From: Nonomuraea sediminis
Lineage (GTDB): Bacteria; Actinomycetota; Actinomycetes; Streptosporangiales; Streptosporangiaceae
Assembly: GCF_018531495.1 (NCBI RefSeq)
Contig: NZ_JAHDTI010000016.1
Span: 124,001 to 188,000 of the forward strand
Reading direction: 5' to 3'
Length of the DNA: 64,000 bases
Shown: one piece after another, positions 16,675 through 25,569 of the stretch
Position numbering within the stretch: the stretch's first letter is position 1
Layout: every line of letters starts with the position of its first letter
The notes under the pieces: model-generated
What the model was told of the DNA's origin: nothing
What the model saw: only the letters and a program-made list of their open reading frames with translations
The model's database searches: none
Translations under genes and position numbers: made by a program

Positions 16675-17148
16675 TCAGGCCTCGCCCTCGGTCTTCGCCG
16701 GGGTCTCGGTGGCCTCGGCCGGAGCCTCGGTGGCCTCGGCAGCCGGAGCCTCGTCCTTCTTCTTGGCCTTCTTCGGCGTGGTGGCGGTCGTGCCGGTGTC
16801 GCCACCGGACAGGGCCTCCTTGGCCGCGGCCTCGTAGAGCGCGTGACGGTCGGCAGCCGGCTCGGCGACCTTCATCGGCGCAGGGGCGGGCTCGCCCTTG
16901 AACTTCTGCCAGTCACCGGTGAGCTTGAGCAGCTTGAGCACCGGCTCGGTCGGCTGCGCGCCGACACCCAGCCAGTAGGCCGCGCGCTCGGCGTCGACCT
17001 CGATGCGCGAAGGGGTCTCCTTCGGGTGGTACAGGCCGATCTCCTCGATCGCCCGGCCGTCACGCTTGGTGCGGCTGTCGGCGACGACGATACGGTACTG
17101 CGCGTTGCGGATCATGCCGAGCCGCTTGAGCTTGATCTTGACTGCCAC
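16675..17148 (-). CDS. rpsP: Ribosomal protein S16 with long acidic/Ala tail
   Basis: A 157-residue bS16. The first 85 residues are the canonical protein (KIKLKRLGMIRNAQYRIVVA, GRAIEEIGLYHP, YWLGVGAQPTEPV). The extra 70 residues are an Ala/Glu/Thr/Lys tail (PKKAKKKDEAP followed by AEATEAPAEATETPA-type repeats), typical of some actinobacteria but long. The start is GTG at 17148 with GGAGAG upstream. It is followed directly by khpA. Confidence 0.95.
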   Translation of the reverse strand: MAVKIKLKRLGMIRNAQYRIVVADSRTKRDGRAIEEIGLYHPKETPSRIEVDAERAAYWLGVGAQPTEPVLKLLKLTGDWQKFKGEPAPAPMKVAEPAADRHALYEAAAKEALSGGDTGTTATTPKKAKKKDEAPAAEATEAPAEATETPAKTEGEA

Positions 17149-17544
17149 GGGTGTGGTCTCTCCTGCATTCGAGCGTGGGTGAACGGCGCCTTGTCGAGTG
17201 GGGCACGACGCGGGACCGCTCTAGGGACAGGCGCGGCCGGGCGGGAGATGAGAGGGCACCCACCTGGTCACGGTGTTCCAACATGTCATTGTGCCAGACC
17301 GCCCCCACTGTCCGCGCCAACAGACCACCATAATTGCTGCACGCGCTGTTGGTTTCTGCGGTACGGCAAGGCCGCCCCACCCACTCCCCGCCGTCATGGG
17401 CCGAGCTCTGTCACTTCAACGCCATTCCTGGCTCACGGCCTGACCGCCGTGACGTCTCGCCAGAACCGGCCGCCGGGAAGCGGGAGCGCCCTGACGGCGC
17501 ACACGGCAACGGCGGGCCGAAGCGGCCCGCCGTACCGGAGAGAA
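17149..17544. other. Intergenic region between ffh and rpsP
   Basis: 396 bp without a supported gene. It contains the terminator-like hairpin downstream of ffh (17509-17533) and, by position, the promoter region of the rpsP operon; no promoter is convincing by eye. Open frames here are Arg/Pro-rich shadows. Confidence 0.5.
17509..17533 (-). terminator. Strong stem-loop downstream of ffh
   Basis: ACGGCGGGCCG (17509-17519) and CGGCCCGCCGT (17523-17533) form a perfect 11-bp stem around a 3-nt loop, 12 bp beyond the ffh stop. There is no U-run, as is common for actinobacterial terminators. Confidence 0.65.
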
Positions 17545-19107
17545 CTACTTGTCGTCGGGCAGGTTGAGCTTGCTCGGGTCGAAGCCGGGCGGAAGCTGCA
17601 GGCCCGGGGGCAGCTTGGGCTGCTTGCCGCCGAGGTTGCCGAGGAGGCCGCCCTTCTTGGGCTCGGCCGCCTCCTGACCGTCGGGGGCGGCGGGCTTGCC
17701 CAGCGCGGCCTTGCGCGGGTCACCGCTCATGCGGCGACCCTTGGCCTTCTTCTGGGCCTTGGCCGCCTTGGTGGCGCGACCGCCGGGCATGCCGGGGATG
17801 CCCATGCCGCCGGCCATCCGCTTCATCATCTTCTGGGCGTCGAAGAAGCGGGTGACCAGGTTGTTCACGGCGGACACCGTGACGCCGGAACCGTTGGCGA
17901 TGCGGGCGCGGCGGGAGCCGTTGATGATCTTCGGGTCCTGCCGCTCGGCGGGCGTCATCGAGCGGATGATGGCGGCGATGCGGTCAAGGTCGCGGTCGTC
18001 GATCGAGTTGATCTGGTCGCGCATCTGCCCCATGCCGGGCATCATGCCGAGCAGGTTCTTGATCGGGCCCATCCGCTGGACCATCTGCATCTGCTCGAGG
18101 AAGTCCTCGAGGGTGAAGTTGTCGCCCGACGCGAGCTTGCTGGCCATCTTGGCCGCCTGCTCCTCGTCGAACGTCTTCTGCGCCTGCTCGATCAGGGTGA
18201 GGATGTCACCCATGTCGAGGATGCGGGAGGCCATCCGGTCGGGGTGGAAGGCGTCGAAGTCCTCGACCTTCTCACCCGTCGAGGCGAACATGATGGGCTT
18301 TCCCGTGATGTGCCTGACCGAGAGCGCGGCACCGCCTCGGGCGTCGCCGTCGAGCTTGGTCAGCACGACGCCGTCGAAGCCGACGCCCTCCATGAAGGCC
18401 TGCGCGGTGGTCACCGCGTCCTGACCGATCATGGCGTCGACCACGAACAGGACCTCGTCGGGCGAGACCGCGTCGCGAATGTCGGCGGCCTGCTTCATCA
18501 TCTCCTGGTCGATGCCCAGGCGGCCGGCGGTGTCGATGATGACGATGTCGTGGTTCTGCCGCTTGGCTTCGTCGACCGACCTGCGGGCCACGCCCACCGG
18601 GTCGCCGACGCCGTTGCCGGGCTCGGGGGCGTACACGGCGACGCCCGCGCGCTCGCCGACCACCTGCAGCTGCCCGACCGCGTTGGGACGCTGCAGGTCG
18701 GCGGCCACCAGCAGCGGCGCGTGGCCCTGCTCGCGCAGCCACCTGGCCAGCTTGCCCGCCAGCGTGGTCTTACCCGCACCCTGCAGACCGGCGAGCATGA
18801 TGACCGTCGGCGGCGTCTTGGCGAAGCGCAGCCTGCGGGTCTCGCCGCCGAGGATCTGGATCAGCTCGTCGTTAACGATCTTGACGACCTGCTGCGCCGG
18901 GTTGAGCGCCTGTGACACCTCGGCGCCGCGGGCGCGCTCCTTCACCTGGGCGACGAACGCCTTGACCACAGGCAGCGCGACGTCGGCCTCGAGCAGCGCG
19001 ATGCGGATCTCGCGCGCGGTGGCGTCGATGTCGGCGTCGGACAGCCGACCCTTGGATCGGAGGGAGGAGAAGACCGATGTCAGCCGGTCGGAAAGCGTCT
19101 CGAACAC
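17545..19107 (-). CDS. ffh: Signal recognition particle protein Ffh
   Basis: A 520-residue SRP54 GTPase that, with 4.5S RNA, targets nascent membrane proteins to FtsY. The N-domain starts MFETLSDRLTSVFSSLRSKG. The G-domain has the P-loop GLQGAGKTT at 107-115, plus DTAGRLGID and TKLDGDARGGAALS. The Met-rich M-domain (MQMVQRMGPIKNLLGMMPGM, MMKRMAGGMGIPGMPGG) precedes a Lys/Pro-rich tail of about 60 residues. The start is GTG at 19107. It begins 56 bp downstream of cvnD1 on the same strand. Confidence 0.97.
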   Translation of the reverse strand: MFETLSDRLTSVFSSLRSKGRLSDADIDATAREIRIALLEADVALPVVKAFVAQVKERARGAEVSQALNPAQQVVKIVNDELIQILGGETRRLRFAKTPPTVIMLAGLQGAGKTTLAGKLARWLREQGHAPLLVAADLQRPNAVGQLQVVGERAGVAVYAPEPGNGVGDPVGVARRSVDEAKRQNHDIVIIDTAGRLGIDQEMMKQAADIRDAVSPDEVLFVVDAMIGQDAVTTAQAFMEGVGFDGVVLTKLDGDARGGAALSVRHITGKPIMFASTGEKVEDFDAFHPDRMASRILDMGDILTLIEQAQKTFDEEQAAKMASKLASGDNFTLEDFLEQMQMVQRMGPIKNLLGMMPGMGQMRDQINSIDDRDLDRIAAIIRSMTPAERQDPKIINGSRRARIANGSGVTVSAVNNLVTRFFDAQKMMKRMAGGMGIPGMPGGRATKAAKAQKKAKGRRMSGDPRKAALGKPAAPDGQEAAEPKKGGLLGNLGGKQPKLPPGLQLPPGFDPSKLNLPDDK

Positions 19108-19133
19108 GTGGTTGGCCAGTCCTCGAAGCGAAA

Positions 19134-19155
19134 ATAGGTCTGACTGTCAGCCTAT
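19134..19155 (-). other. Small hairpin between cvnD1 and ffh
   Basis: ATAGG/CCTAT and CTGAC/GTCAG form a stem with one bulge (19134-19155). It may attenuate read-through from conservon 1 into ffh or lie in the ffh leader. Confidence 0.35.
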
Positions 19156-19163
19156 CCGGTCCG

Positions 19164-19751
19164 TCAGCCGCTCCAGCCTGGCACGGCCATCCTGACCGTC
19201 AGCGCGTGTTCGACGAGATTGATCAGCGCGCTCTTGACCGAGTCCTTGGAGCGGGCGTCCAGCCGCACCAGCGGGATGTGCGCCGCCAGGGTCAGCGCGT
19301 CGCGCACCTCGGTGTCGCTGTGCGCGTACGTCCCGTCCCAGCCGTTCACCCCCACGATGAAGGGCAACTGGGCCTCCTCGAAGTAGTCGATCGCCGGGAA
19401 GCTGTCGGCCAGGCGGCGCGTGTCCACCAGCACCACGGCGCCGATCGCGCCGCGCACCAGGTCGTCCCACATGAACCAGAACCGGTGCTGCCCCGGCGTG
19501 CCGAACAGGTACAGGATCAGGTCGCGGTCGAGCGAGACGCGGCCGAAGTCCATGGCCACGGTCGTGGTGGACTTCAGCGGCGTCATACCGAGATCGTCGA
19601 TGCCCGCCGAGGCGTCGGTCATGACCGCCTCCGTGGTCAGCGGCATGATCTCGGAGACCGCGCCGACGAACGTCGTCTTGCCCACTCCGAAGCCGCCGGC
19701 CACCACGATCTTCGTCGATGTGAGCCCGGGGCTAGAGCCTGCGAAGTCCAC
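19164..19751 (-). CDS. cvnD: Conservon GTPase CvnD (copy 1)
   Basis: A 195-residue small Ras/MglA-like GTPase, the last member of a conservon that works with the CvnA-CvnB-CvnC membrane complex. The P-loop GGFGVGKTT is at 19-27, followed by a conserved switch-1 threonine region (LKSTTTVAMDFG). The G3 motif is FGTPGQHRFWFMWDD and the guanine-specificity motif is NGWD. The start is GTG at 19751, and the first 20 nt overlap cvnC, as in the other two copies in this window. The effector process is unknown here; in Streptomyces such operons affect development and antibiotic production. Confidence 0.92.
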   Translation of the reverse strand: MDFAGSSPGLTSTKIVVAGGFGVGKTTFVGAVSEIMPLTTEAVMTDASAGIDDLGMTPLKSTTTVAMDFGRVSLDRDLILYLFGTPGQHRFWFMWDDLVRGAIGAVVLVDTRRLADSFPAIDYFEEAQLPFIVGVNGWDGTYAHSDTEVRDALTLAAHIPLVRLDARSKDSVKSALINLVEHALTVRMAVPGWSG

Positions 19752-20127
19752 TGAGCACCCTTTCCAGCAGGTTGACGTCTGGCCTACCGGCGTCCAGAGC
19801 GGGCTGGTGCACCCGGACCAGACCTTCGGCCGCCATGTCGGCGATGAGCACCCGCACCACGCCCAGGGGCATCCGCAGCAGGGCCGAGACCTCGGCCACC
19901 GAGCGGACCTGCCTGCAGAGCTGGCTGATCGCCAGATACTCGGGCGTGATGTGGGAGAACTCGCGGTGCTCGGCCGTAGCCGAGGAGACCAGGGCCTCCA
20001 TGGCCAGCTTGACTCGGGGAGCGGTTCTTCCTCCCGTCACGGCGTAGGGACGTACCGGGGAGGCGGGTTCCGAGGCCGGCGGCGGCATCGGCTCCCACCC
20101 ACCGCTGTTCCAGCGCGGATCCGTCAC
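19732..20127 (-). CDS. cvnC: Conservon DUF742 protein CvnC (copy 1)
   Basis: A 131-residue DUF742 protein. The first 35 residues are Pro-rich and variable. The core VRPYAVTGGRTAPRVKLAMEALVSS leads to a winged-helix-like region (CRQVRSVAEVSALLRMPLGVVRVLIADMAAEGLV) and ends LLERVLSGLRRL. GGAGG precedes the GTG start at 20127. It is proposed to bridge CvnB and CvnD at the membrane; no DNA-binding role is established. Confidence 0.9.
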   Translation of the reverse strand: MTDPRWNSGGWEPMPPPASEPASPVRPYAVTGGRTAPRVKLAMEALVSSATAEHREFSHITPEYLAISQLCRQVRSVAEVSALLRMPLGVVRVLIADMAAEGLVRVHQPALDAGRPDVNLLERVLSGLRRL

Positions 20128-20199
20128 GGCGCCTCCTTCGCCGGCCCCGTGACGGCCGTGCTGTATCTGATCGTCGGCTCGACTAGCTCGCTCACAGGA

Positions 20200-20622
20200 T
20201 CACCTGGACTGGCTGGCGCGCAGTTCGGCGCGCACCGCCGGGGTCAGCACCTGTCCGGCGCGGTCGACCATCAACGTCATCTGGTAGGCCACCAGTCCCA
20301 TGTCGCAGTCGGGGGCGGCCAGGACCGCCATGCAGGATCCGTCGCTGATCGACATGATCAGCATCAGGCCCCGGTGCATCTCGACGATGGTCTGCGTGAC
20401 GGCGCCGCCCTCGAAGACCCTGGCCGCGCCCTGCGTCAGGCTGATGAGACCGGAGGCGATGGCGGCCAGTTGGTCGGCCCTGTCGACGGGGAATCCGGCC
20501 GAGGCCGCCAGCGGCAGCCCGTCGGATGACACGACGACCGCGTGTGCGACGCCGGGGACACTGGTGACGAAGTCAGTGATCAGCCAGTCGACTCCGCGTG
20601 CCCCGTGACTGAGGTCGTTCAT
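20200..20622 (-). CDS. cvnB: Conservon roadblock/LC7 protein CvnB (copy 1)
   Basis: A 140-residue roadblock/LC7 (MglB-like) protein, a dimeric partner or possible activator of the CvnD GTPase. Family features are LITDFVTSVPGVAHAVVVSSDGLPL, LAAIASGLISLTQGAARVFEGG, a central MLIMSISDGSCMAVLAAPDCDMGLVAYQM strand pair and PAVRAEL. Its ATG overlaps the cvnA TGA (ATGA). A 72-bp gap separates it from cvnC, longer than in copies 2 and 3. Confidence 0.92.
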   Translation of the reverse strand: MNDLSHGARGVDWLITDFVTSVPGVAHAVVVSSDGLPLAASAGFPVDRADQLAAIASGLISLTQGAARVFEGGAVTQTIVEMHRGLMLIMSISDGSCMAVLAAPDCDMGLVAYQMTLMVDRAGQVLTPAVRAELRASQSR

Positions 20623-23417
20623 GCGTCCTCCTCCCGTGCAATCCTGGGATTCGCCCGGCCCTCGCTGATGTCGTCACGGGCGGCTCGGAACCCCTGCTGG
20701 AAACTGGACAACCGGTTGCGCACCCGGTCTGGCGAGATCGACGGCATCGGCGCCACGCCCTTGGGCGCGGACGCGGTGTCGGCCGAGCCGGGCACCAGGT
20801 TCGCCTTGGGCACCCGCTTGGGCAGCCCGGAGGCGGTCGCCCCGTCGCGCACCGGCTCGATCACGGCCTCGGCCGCGGTCCATCCGGCGTCCGCCTGCGA
20901 CGATCCCCAGGTGGCGCCGGGCTCGCTGTGGTCGAACCAGGCCGACTCGACCGAGGCGAAGATCGGCAGGTAGTCGTCGCCCTGGTTGACCGCGGGGATC
21001 GGGCCGGTGGCGGCCGCCTCGGTCTCGGGGAAGTCGTACCGCTGCCGCGACTGCTCGTCGGAGAGCGGCCGTTTGGGCAGCTCGTCCCCGTTCCAGCTCG
21101 GGCCTCTCGAGGGCACCCACACGTCGGCGGTGTCGTATCCACCGCTGCTGCTGCGCGGGTCGGCCGGCCACTGCGGCAGGGAGGGCATCGACGGCCACGA
21201 GCCGTCGGCCTGCGGGTTCGGCGGGAAGGAAGGGTGCGCGCCGAGCGGTTCGGACGGGAAGGAGGGATGGGCTGCCAGCGGCTCGGACGGGAAGGACGGG
21301 TGTCCCGACCCCATCTGGTAGGGCGCCTCCCACGGCGGCGGTCCTGTGAAGGTCTCCTGCGGCGCGGGCGAGCCGCCGGCGTAGGCCGGGGCAGCCTGGG
21401 CGCCGAGCAGGGCCTCGGGCAGCAGCACCATCGCGGTCATGCCGCCGGAGCCGTGCGGGCGCAGCTGGACGCGGACGCCGTGGCGGTGCGCCAGGCGGGC
21501 GACCACGAACAGGCCCATCCGCCGCGACACCGACACGTCCACGGTCGGCGCGTCGGACAGGCGCGTGTTGGCCTGGGCGAACTCCTCCGCCGTCATGCCG
21601 ATGCCGGAGTCGGTGATCGACAGCATCACGCCGCCGCCGTCGATCCTGCTGCCGGACACGGTGACCCTGGTCTCGCGCGGCGAGAACGACAGCGCGTTCT
21701 CCACCAGCTCGGCCAGCAGGTGGATGATGTCGTTGACCGCCTGCCCCGCGACCGACACGCCGTCGGGCACCTGCAGGACGACCCGCTCGTAGTTCTCGAC
21801 CTCCGACAGGGAGGCGCGGGCCACGTCGACCAGCTTGACCGGCTGGCTCCACCGGCGCGGCGGGTCCTGCCCGGCCAGCACCAGCAGGTTCTCGCTGTTG
21901 CGGCGCATGCGGGTGGCCAGGTGGTCCAGCTTGAACAGGTTCGCCAGCCGGCTCTCGTCCTGCTCGCCCTGCTCCAGGCCGTCGATGAGGGTGATCTGCC
22001 GCTCGACCAGAGTCTGCGACCTGCGCGAGAGGTTGACGAACATGGCGTTGACGTTGGAGCGGAGCCTGGCTTCCTCGCCGGCCAGCCGTACCGCCTCGCG
22101 GTGGACCTCGTCGAAGGCCCGGGCGACCTCACCGATCTCGTCCTTGGAAGAGATCTCCATCGGCGGCACGTGCACCGCGTCGGGATTGGCCTCGCCCTCG
22201 CGCAGCGTCTGGACCAGCTCGGGCAGCGTCTGGCCGGCGACCTTGAGCGCGTCGCCGCGCAGCCGCCGCAGCGGCCGTACCAGGGAGCGGGCCATCACGG
22301 CGGTGATGGCGAGCACCAGCACCAGCAGGATGAGGACCAGCGCGATGTTCAGCGCCGCCACCTGCCGGTCGCCGCCCCGCAGGTCGGCGCTGCGCGTGGC
22401 GATCTGCTCGATCAGGGACTTCTGTACGGCGTGCAGCCGGTCGACCGTCTCGCTGATGGAGTCGAACCAGCGGGAGTCGTCGTTGGGCGCCGCCCGGTCG
22501 AGCCGCCGCAGCGACTGGCCGGCGTTGTGCAGGAACTCCACGCGGCCGACGTAGAACTCGGCGCGGCCGATCTTCTGGCTGGCGACCGTGTCGTCGTAGA
22601 ACTGGCGCTGTTCGGGGGTGGCCACGGCGCGGAAGGCCGCGCGCTCGCTGTCACGCCGGGACTTCGCGTCGAGGAAGGCGTTGTACTCCGGCTCCTCGAA
22701 GTCGCCCCTGACCAGCGCGATCGACAGCAGGCCCCGCTGTTTGGAGGCCTCCTCCTCGGCGCCGGCGACGGCGCGCAGCGCGGCCGCGGTGGAGACCAGC
22801 TGCTCGTCGGTCGAGCCCTGGCCGACCTCGTCGAACAGCTGCAGCATCTCGGCGATGGTCTCGGAGTACTTCTCCGTCGTCGGCAGCGGCGGCAGCTGGG
22901 TCTTGGCCACCGTGTCGCGCAGCGAGTTCAGCTGCGAAAGCCGGGTGCGGACGTGGGCCAGCTTCTTGCGGCCCAGGTCGGAAAGCGATTCCTCGACCCC
23001 GGCGGCCGTGCCGAGCACCTTGTTGACGGAGTTGTTGACGATCTCCTGCTGGCCGGCGAGCCGCTGCCGCTGGGTCTCCTTGCGGCCCGAGGCCACGTAC
23101 CGCGCCGACAGGTCCCGCTCGAGCGCGAGGTTGCGCGCGAGCTCGCCGAGCTGGGCCACGAGCCCGCTGACGTCGTTGACCTGCTGGTACTGCTGTGCGC
23201 TTGTGATCGACGTGGTGACTCGCAGCGCGCCGAGGAGCACGCCCACGATGGTGGGGATGGCGATGAGCGCGATGAGGCGCGTGCGCACGCGCCAGTTCCG
23301 CAGCGCGAACGAGCTGCCCGCCCGGGGCACCCGTCCTGCCGGCACCTCACGGGCCATGGACTGGCCTGGTAAGTCCGGAGTCGTACTACGACCGGATCCG
23401 GCCGTTGTCGTCCTCAC
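20619..23417 (-). CDS. cvnA: Conservon sensor kinase-like protein CvnA (copy 1)
   Basis: A 932-residue membrane sensor. A first membrane helix at about 48-66 follows the RNWRVRTRL entry motif. A large extracytoplasmic nitrate/nitrite-sensor-like (NIT) region reaches a second helix at about 350. Then come HAMP (SLVRPLRRLR), a coiled-coil LSRRSQTLVERQ segment, an LDHLATRMRRNSENLLVLAG dimerisation-like helix and a GHKL ATPase domain (ELVENALSFSPRE, DSGIGM). The 250-residue tail is Pro-rich with HPSFPSEP repeats and two short motifs shared by all three copies. The start is GTG at 23417 because all three copies share GAGAGGTTG followed by GTGAG. A phosphoacceptor His is present (H in LDHLATRM), but no cognate regulator is nearby. 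Confidence 0.9.
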   Translation of the reverse strand: MRTTTAGSGRSTTPDLPGQSMAREVPAGRVPRAGSSFALRNWRVRTRLIALIAIPTIVGVLLGALRVTTSITSAQQYQQVNDVSGLVAQLGELARNLALERDLSARYVASGRKETQRQRLAGQQEIVNNSVNKVLGTAAGVEESLSDLGRKKLAHVRTRLSQLNSLRDTVAKTQLPPLPTTEKYSETIAEMLQLFDEVGQGSTDEQLVSTAAALRAVAGAEEEASKQRGLLSIALVRGDFEEPEYNAFLDAKSRRDSERAAFRAVATPEQRQFYDDTVASQKIGRAEFYVGRVEFLHNAGQSLRRLDRAAPNDDSRWFDSISETVDRLHAVQKSLIEQIATRSADLRGGDRQVAALNIALVLILLVLVLAITAVMARSLVRPLRRLRGDALKVAGQTLPELVQTLREGEANPDAVHVPPMEISSKDEIGEVARAFDEVHREAVRLAGEEARLRSNVNAMFVNLSRRSQTLVERQITLIDGLEQGEQDESRLANLFKLDHLATRMRRNSENLLVLAGQDPPRRWSQPVKLVDVARASLSEVENYERVVLQVPDGVSVAGQAVNDIIHLLAELVENALSFSPRETRVTVSGSRIDGGGVMLSITDSGIGMTAEEFAQANTRLSDAPTVDVSVSRRMGLFVVARLAHRHGVRVQLRPHGSGGMTAMVLLPEALLGAQAAPAYAGGSPAPQETFTGPPPWEAPYQMGSGHPSFPSEPLAAHPSFPSEPLGAHPSFPPNPQADGSWPSMPSLPQWPADPRSSSGGYDTADVWVPSRGPSWNGDELPKRPLSDEQSRQRYDFPETEAAATGPIPAVNQGDDYLPIFASVESAWFDHSEPGATWGSSQADAGWTAAEAVIEPVRDGATASGLPKRVPKANLVPGSADTASAPKGVAPMPSISPDRVRNRLSSFQQGFRAARDDISEGRANPRIAREEDA

Positions 23418-23809
23418 TGGTGACAACCTCTCGCGCCAAGGCCTGCTGGAGAGATGAACTGGTTCGTCACACGGACGAAGAGGTCGCAGGCAAGTTAGGG
23501 CCCAATTTGAGCACAAACCTCTTACTTGAGCCAACGTCTCGCGAGTTTTCAACCGTTCCAAAGGACACCGTATGCACCCAGCTAACCCCTGCGCACGCAG
23601 CGCAACCGCATCGCCCCCAATCTGGACATACATCCAAAACTGACACGGAGTGTCGATAGCGGTAATTCAGGATAAATCGCCCTCTCAGGGAAAAATCGCC
23701 ATATACAAGGCATTTGACTTCATGTCTGATCGCCCCTCGGGTACGCTTCACGCCCGGCATCGCCGATGCCGATCTCCGGAATGCTTCCCCTGGTAGGAGA
23801 ACCCCCCCG
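23418..23809. other. Divergent intergenic region, cvnA1 / SBP1
   Basis: 392 bp. The left part holds the cvnA1 leader with the shared TGTGYTCMAATT motif at 23514-23525. The right part precedes an ABC binding-protein gene; TTGACT at 23714-23719 resembles a -35 box, but no -10 box is well placed. No riboswitch consensus was recognised. Confidence 0.45.
23514..23525 (-). promoter_or_regulatory. Conserved cvnA upstream motif (copy 1)
   Basis: On the minus strand TGTGCTCAAATT lies about 97 nt upstream of the cvnA1 start. TGTGTTCCAATT lies about 78 nt upstream of cvnA2 and cvnA3. It is probably part of the promoter or a regulator site; copy 1 is the most divergent. Confidence 0.45.
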
Positions 23810-24796
23810 ATGACACGCACCTTGCGCGTCCGAGCCCTCGTGCTCGGCGTCGCGGCCGCGCTTTCTCTAGCCGCCTGCAGCGGCTCCAATGAGCCGTCGA
23901 ACTCCTCGGCTAACAGCAAGGGCCTGGAAAAGGCCACCATCAAGGTGGGGGCACTGCCGATCCCCGACTCCGTGGCGCTCTACATCGCCAACGCCAAGGG
24001 CTACTTCAAGGAGGAGGGCCTGACGGTCCAGCCCGTCACGATCGCCGGTGGCGCCGTGGCGATTCCGCAGGTCAAGAGCGGCGCGCTGGACATCTCGCAG
24101 ACGAACTACGTCTCCACCTTCCTGGCGGCGAGCGCGGGCGACAAGATCAAGCTGATCGCCGACGCCTACCAGGCGGGTCCGAACACCTTCAACATCATGG
24201 TTCCCAAGGACTCGCCCATCAAGACGGTGGCCGACCTCAAGGGCAAGACGATCCTGGTCAACACGCTCAGGAACATCGCCACGCTCGCCGTGACCACCAC
24301 GCTCAAGACCGCGGGCCTGACCGACAAGGACGTCAAGTTCGCCGAGAAGCCCTTCCCCGAGATGGGCAACGCGGTGGCCGGCGGCCAGGCGGACGCCTGC
24401 TGGATCACCGAGCCGTTCATCACCGCGAACCAGAGCAAGCTCGGCTTCCGCAAGCTCGCCGACACGATGACGGGCCAGACCGAGGACCTGCCGATCGCCG
24501 GCTGGATGGCCACCGATGAGTGGGCGCAGAAGTATCCCAAGACGCTGGCCGCCTTCCAGCGCGCCATCGGCAAGGCGCAGGCTCTGGCCGCCAGTGACCG
24601 CAAGCTGATCGAGGCCACCCTGCCCACCTACACCAAGATCGACGCGCAGACCGCCTCGGTGATCACGCTCGGCACCTACCCCAACGCCCTCAGCGTGAAC
24701 AGGCTCCAGAAGGTGGCCGACCTCATGCTCGAGTACAAGTACATCCAGAGCCCGATCGACGTGAAGTCGGTCATCGCGGCTCCCGCGGGCGGATGA
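23810..24796 (+). CDS. SsuA/NMT1-type ABC binding lipoprotein (SBP1)
   Basis: A 328-residue solute-binding lipoprotein of the sulfonate/nitrate/taurine and NMT1/THI5-like cluster. The signal peptide ends in the lipobox LAAC with C23. The mature protein carries ATIKVGALPIPDSVALYIANAKGYFKEEGL and KTVADLKGKTILVNTL, typical of this fold. AGGAGA precedes the ATG at 23810; an upstream in-frame ATG at 23714 would spoil the signal peptide. It overlaps the first permease by ATGA. It is strongly similar to SBP2 (28636-29580). The ligand is unknown. Confidence 0.9.
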   Translation: MTRTLRVRALVLGVAAALSLAACSGSNEPSNSSANSKGLEKATIKVGALPIPDSVALYIANAKGYFKEEGLTVQPVTIAGGAVAIPQVKSGALDISQTNYVSTFLAASAGDKIKLIADAYQAGPNTFNIMVPKDSPIKTVADLKGKTILVNTLRNIATLAVTTTLKTAGLTDKDVKFAEKPFPEMGNAVAGGQADACWITEPFITANQSKLGFRKLADTMTGQTEDLPIAGWMATDEWAQKYPKTLAAFQRAIGKAQALAASDRKLIEATLPTYTKIDAQTASVITLGTYPNALSVNRLQKVADLMLEYKYIQSPIDVKSVIAAPAGG

Positions 24797-25569
24797 CGAG
24801 TGGACGACTGCTCCGCGGCGCCATCGGCGCCGCGGGGTTCCTCGCCGTCGCGGAGCTGGTCTTCCGCTTCGGCCTGGGCGACAACGTGGACTTCCCGCCG
24901 CCCTCGGTCGTGCTCTACCAGGCCGCGCTCGTCCTGGCCGACCCCGAGTTCCTGGCCGGCGTCGGGCAGACGCTGACCAACTGGGCGCTCGGACTGCTCG
25001 CCGCCGTCGCGGTGGGCGTGACCGCCGGAGTGCTGCTCGGCGCGCTGTCACCGGTGGAGCGGGCCATCAGGCCGCTGCTTGAGTTCCTGCGGCCCATCCC
25101 GTCGGTGGCGATCATCCCGCTGGCGATCCTGCTGATCCCCGACGACGGCATGATGAAGATCTCCGTCATCGTCTACGCCTCGATCTGGCCCATCCTCATC
25201 AACACGCTGTACGGCATGCGCGAGGTGGATCCCCTGGCCAAGGAGTCGCTGCGGAGCTTCGGGTTCGGGCCGCTGGCCGTACTGGTGCGGGTGAGCCTGC
25301 CCAGTGCGGCGCCGTTCGTGGCGACGGGGGTCAGGATCGCGGCGGGGATCGCGCTCATCCTGGCCGTCAGCGCCGAGCTGCTGGCCGGCGGCACCGCGGG
25401 GATCGGCGTGTTCGTCATCCAGGCCGGCAGCGGCAACCGAACCGACCTCATCCTGGCGGCCACATTCTGGGCCGGCGCCATCGGGCTGATCGCCAACGCC
25501 GTCCTGCTGGCCGGGGAGCGGCGGCTGTTCCGCTGGCACAAGATCAGGACCGGGATGGTGGAGTCATGA
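24793..25569 (+). CDS. ABC permease, SsuC-like (first)
   Basis: A 258-residue inner-membrane permease of the SsuC/TauC type with about six membrane helices. The ATPase-coupling EAA-type loop is KESLRSFGFGPLAVLVRVSLPSAAPFVATG. It overlaps SBP1 and the next permease by 4 nt each, so the three genes form one translationally coupled unit. The two permeases are different proteins and probably form a heterodimer. Confidence 0.88.
   Translation: MTSGRLLRGAIGAAGFLAVAELVFRFGLGDNVDFPPPSVVLYQAALVLADPEFLAGVGQTLTNWALGLLAAVAVGVTAGVLLGALSPVERAIRPLLEFLRPIPSVAIIPLAILLIPDDGMMKISVIVYASIWPILINTLYGMREVDPLAKESLRSFGFGPLAVLVRVSLPSAAPFVATGVRIAAGIALILAVSAELLAGGTAGIGVFVIQAGSGNRTDLILAATFWAGAIGLIANAVLLAGERRLFRWHKIRTGMVES

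Noticed and set aside
16501..18915. 804-codon plus-strand frame opposite khpA, rpsP and ffh
   Set aside because: Antisense shadow of three conserved housekeeping genes.
20928..23372. 814-codon plus-strand frame opposite cvnA1
   Set aside because: Antisense shadow caused by high-GC codon bias; no recognisable domain and no ribosome site.
23640..23809. Thiamine (TPP) riboswitch upstream of the NMT1-type binding protein
   Set aside because: Neither of the conserved TPP-aptamer blocks can be found, so no thiamine link is claimed.
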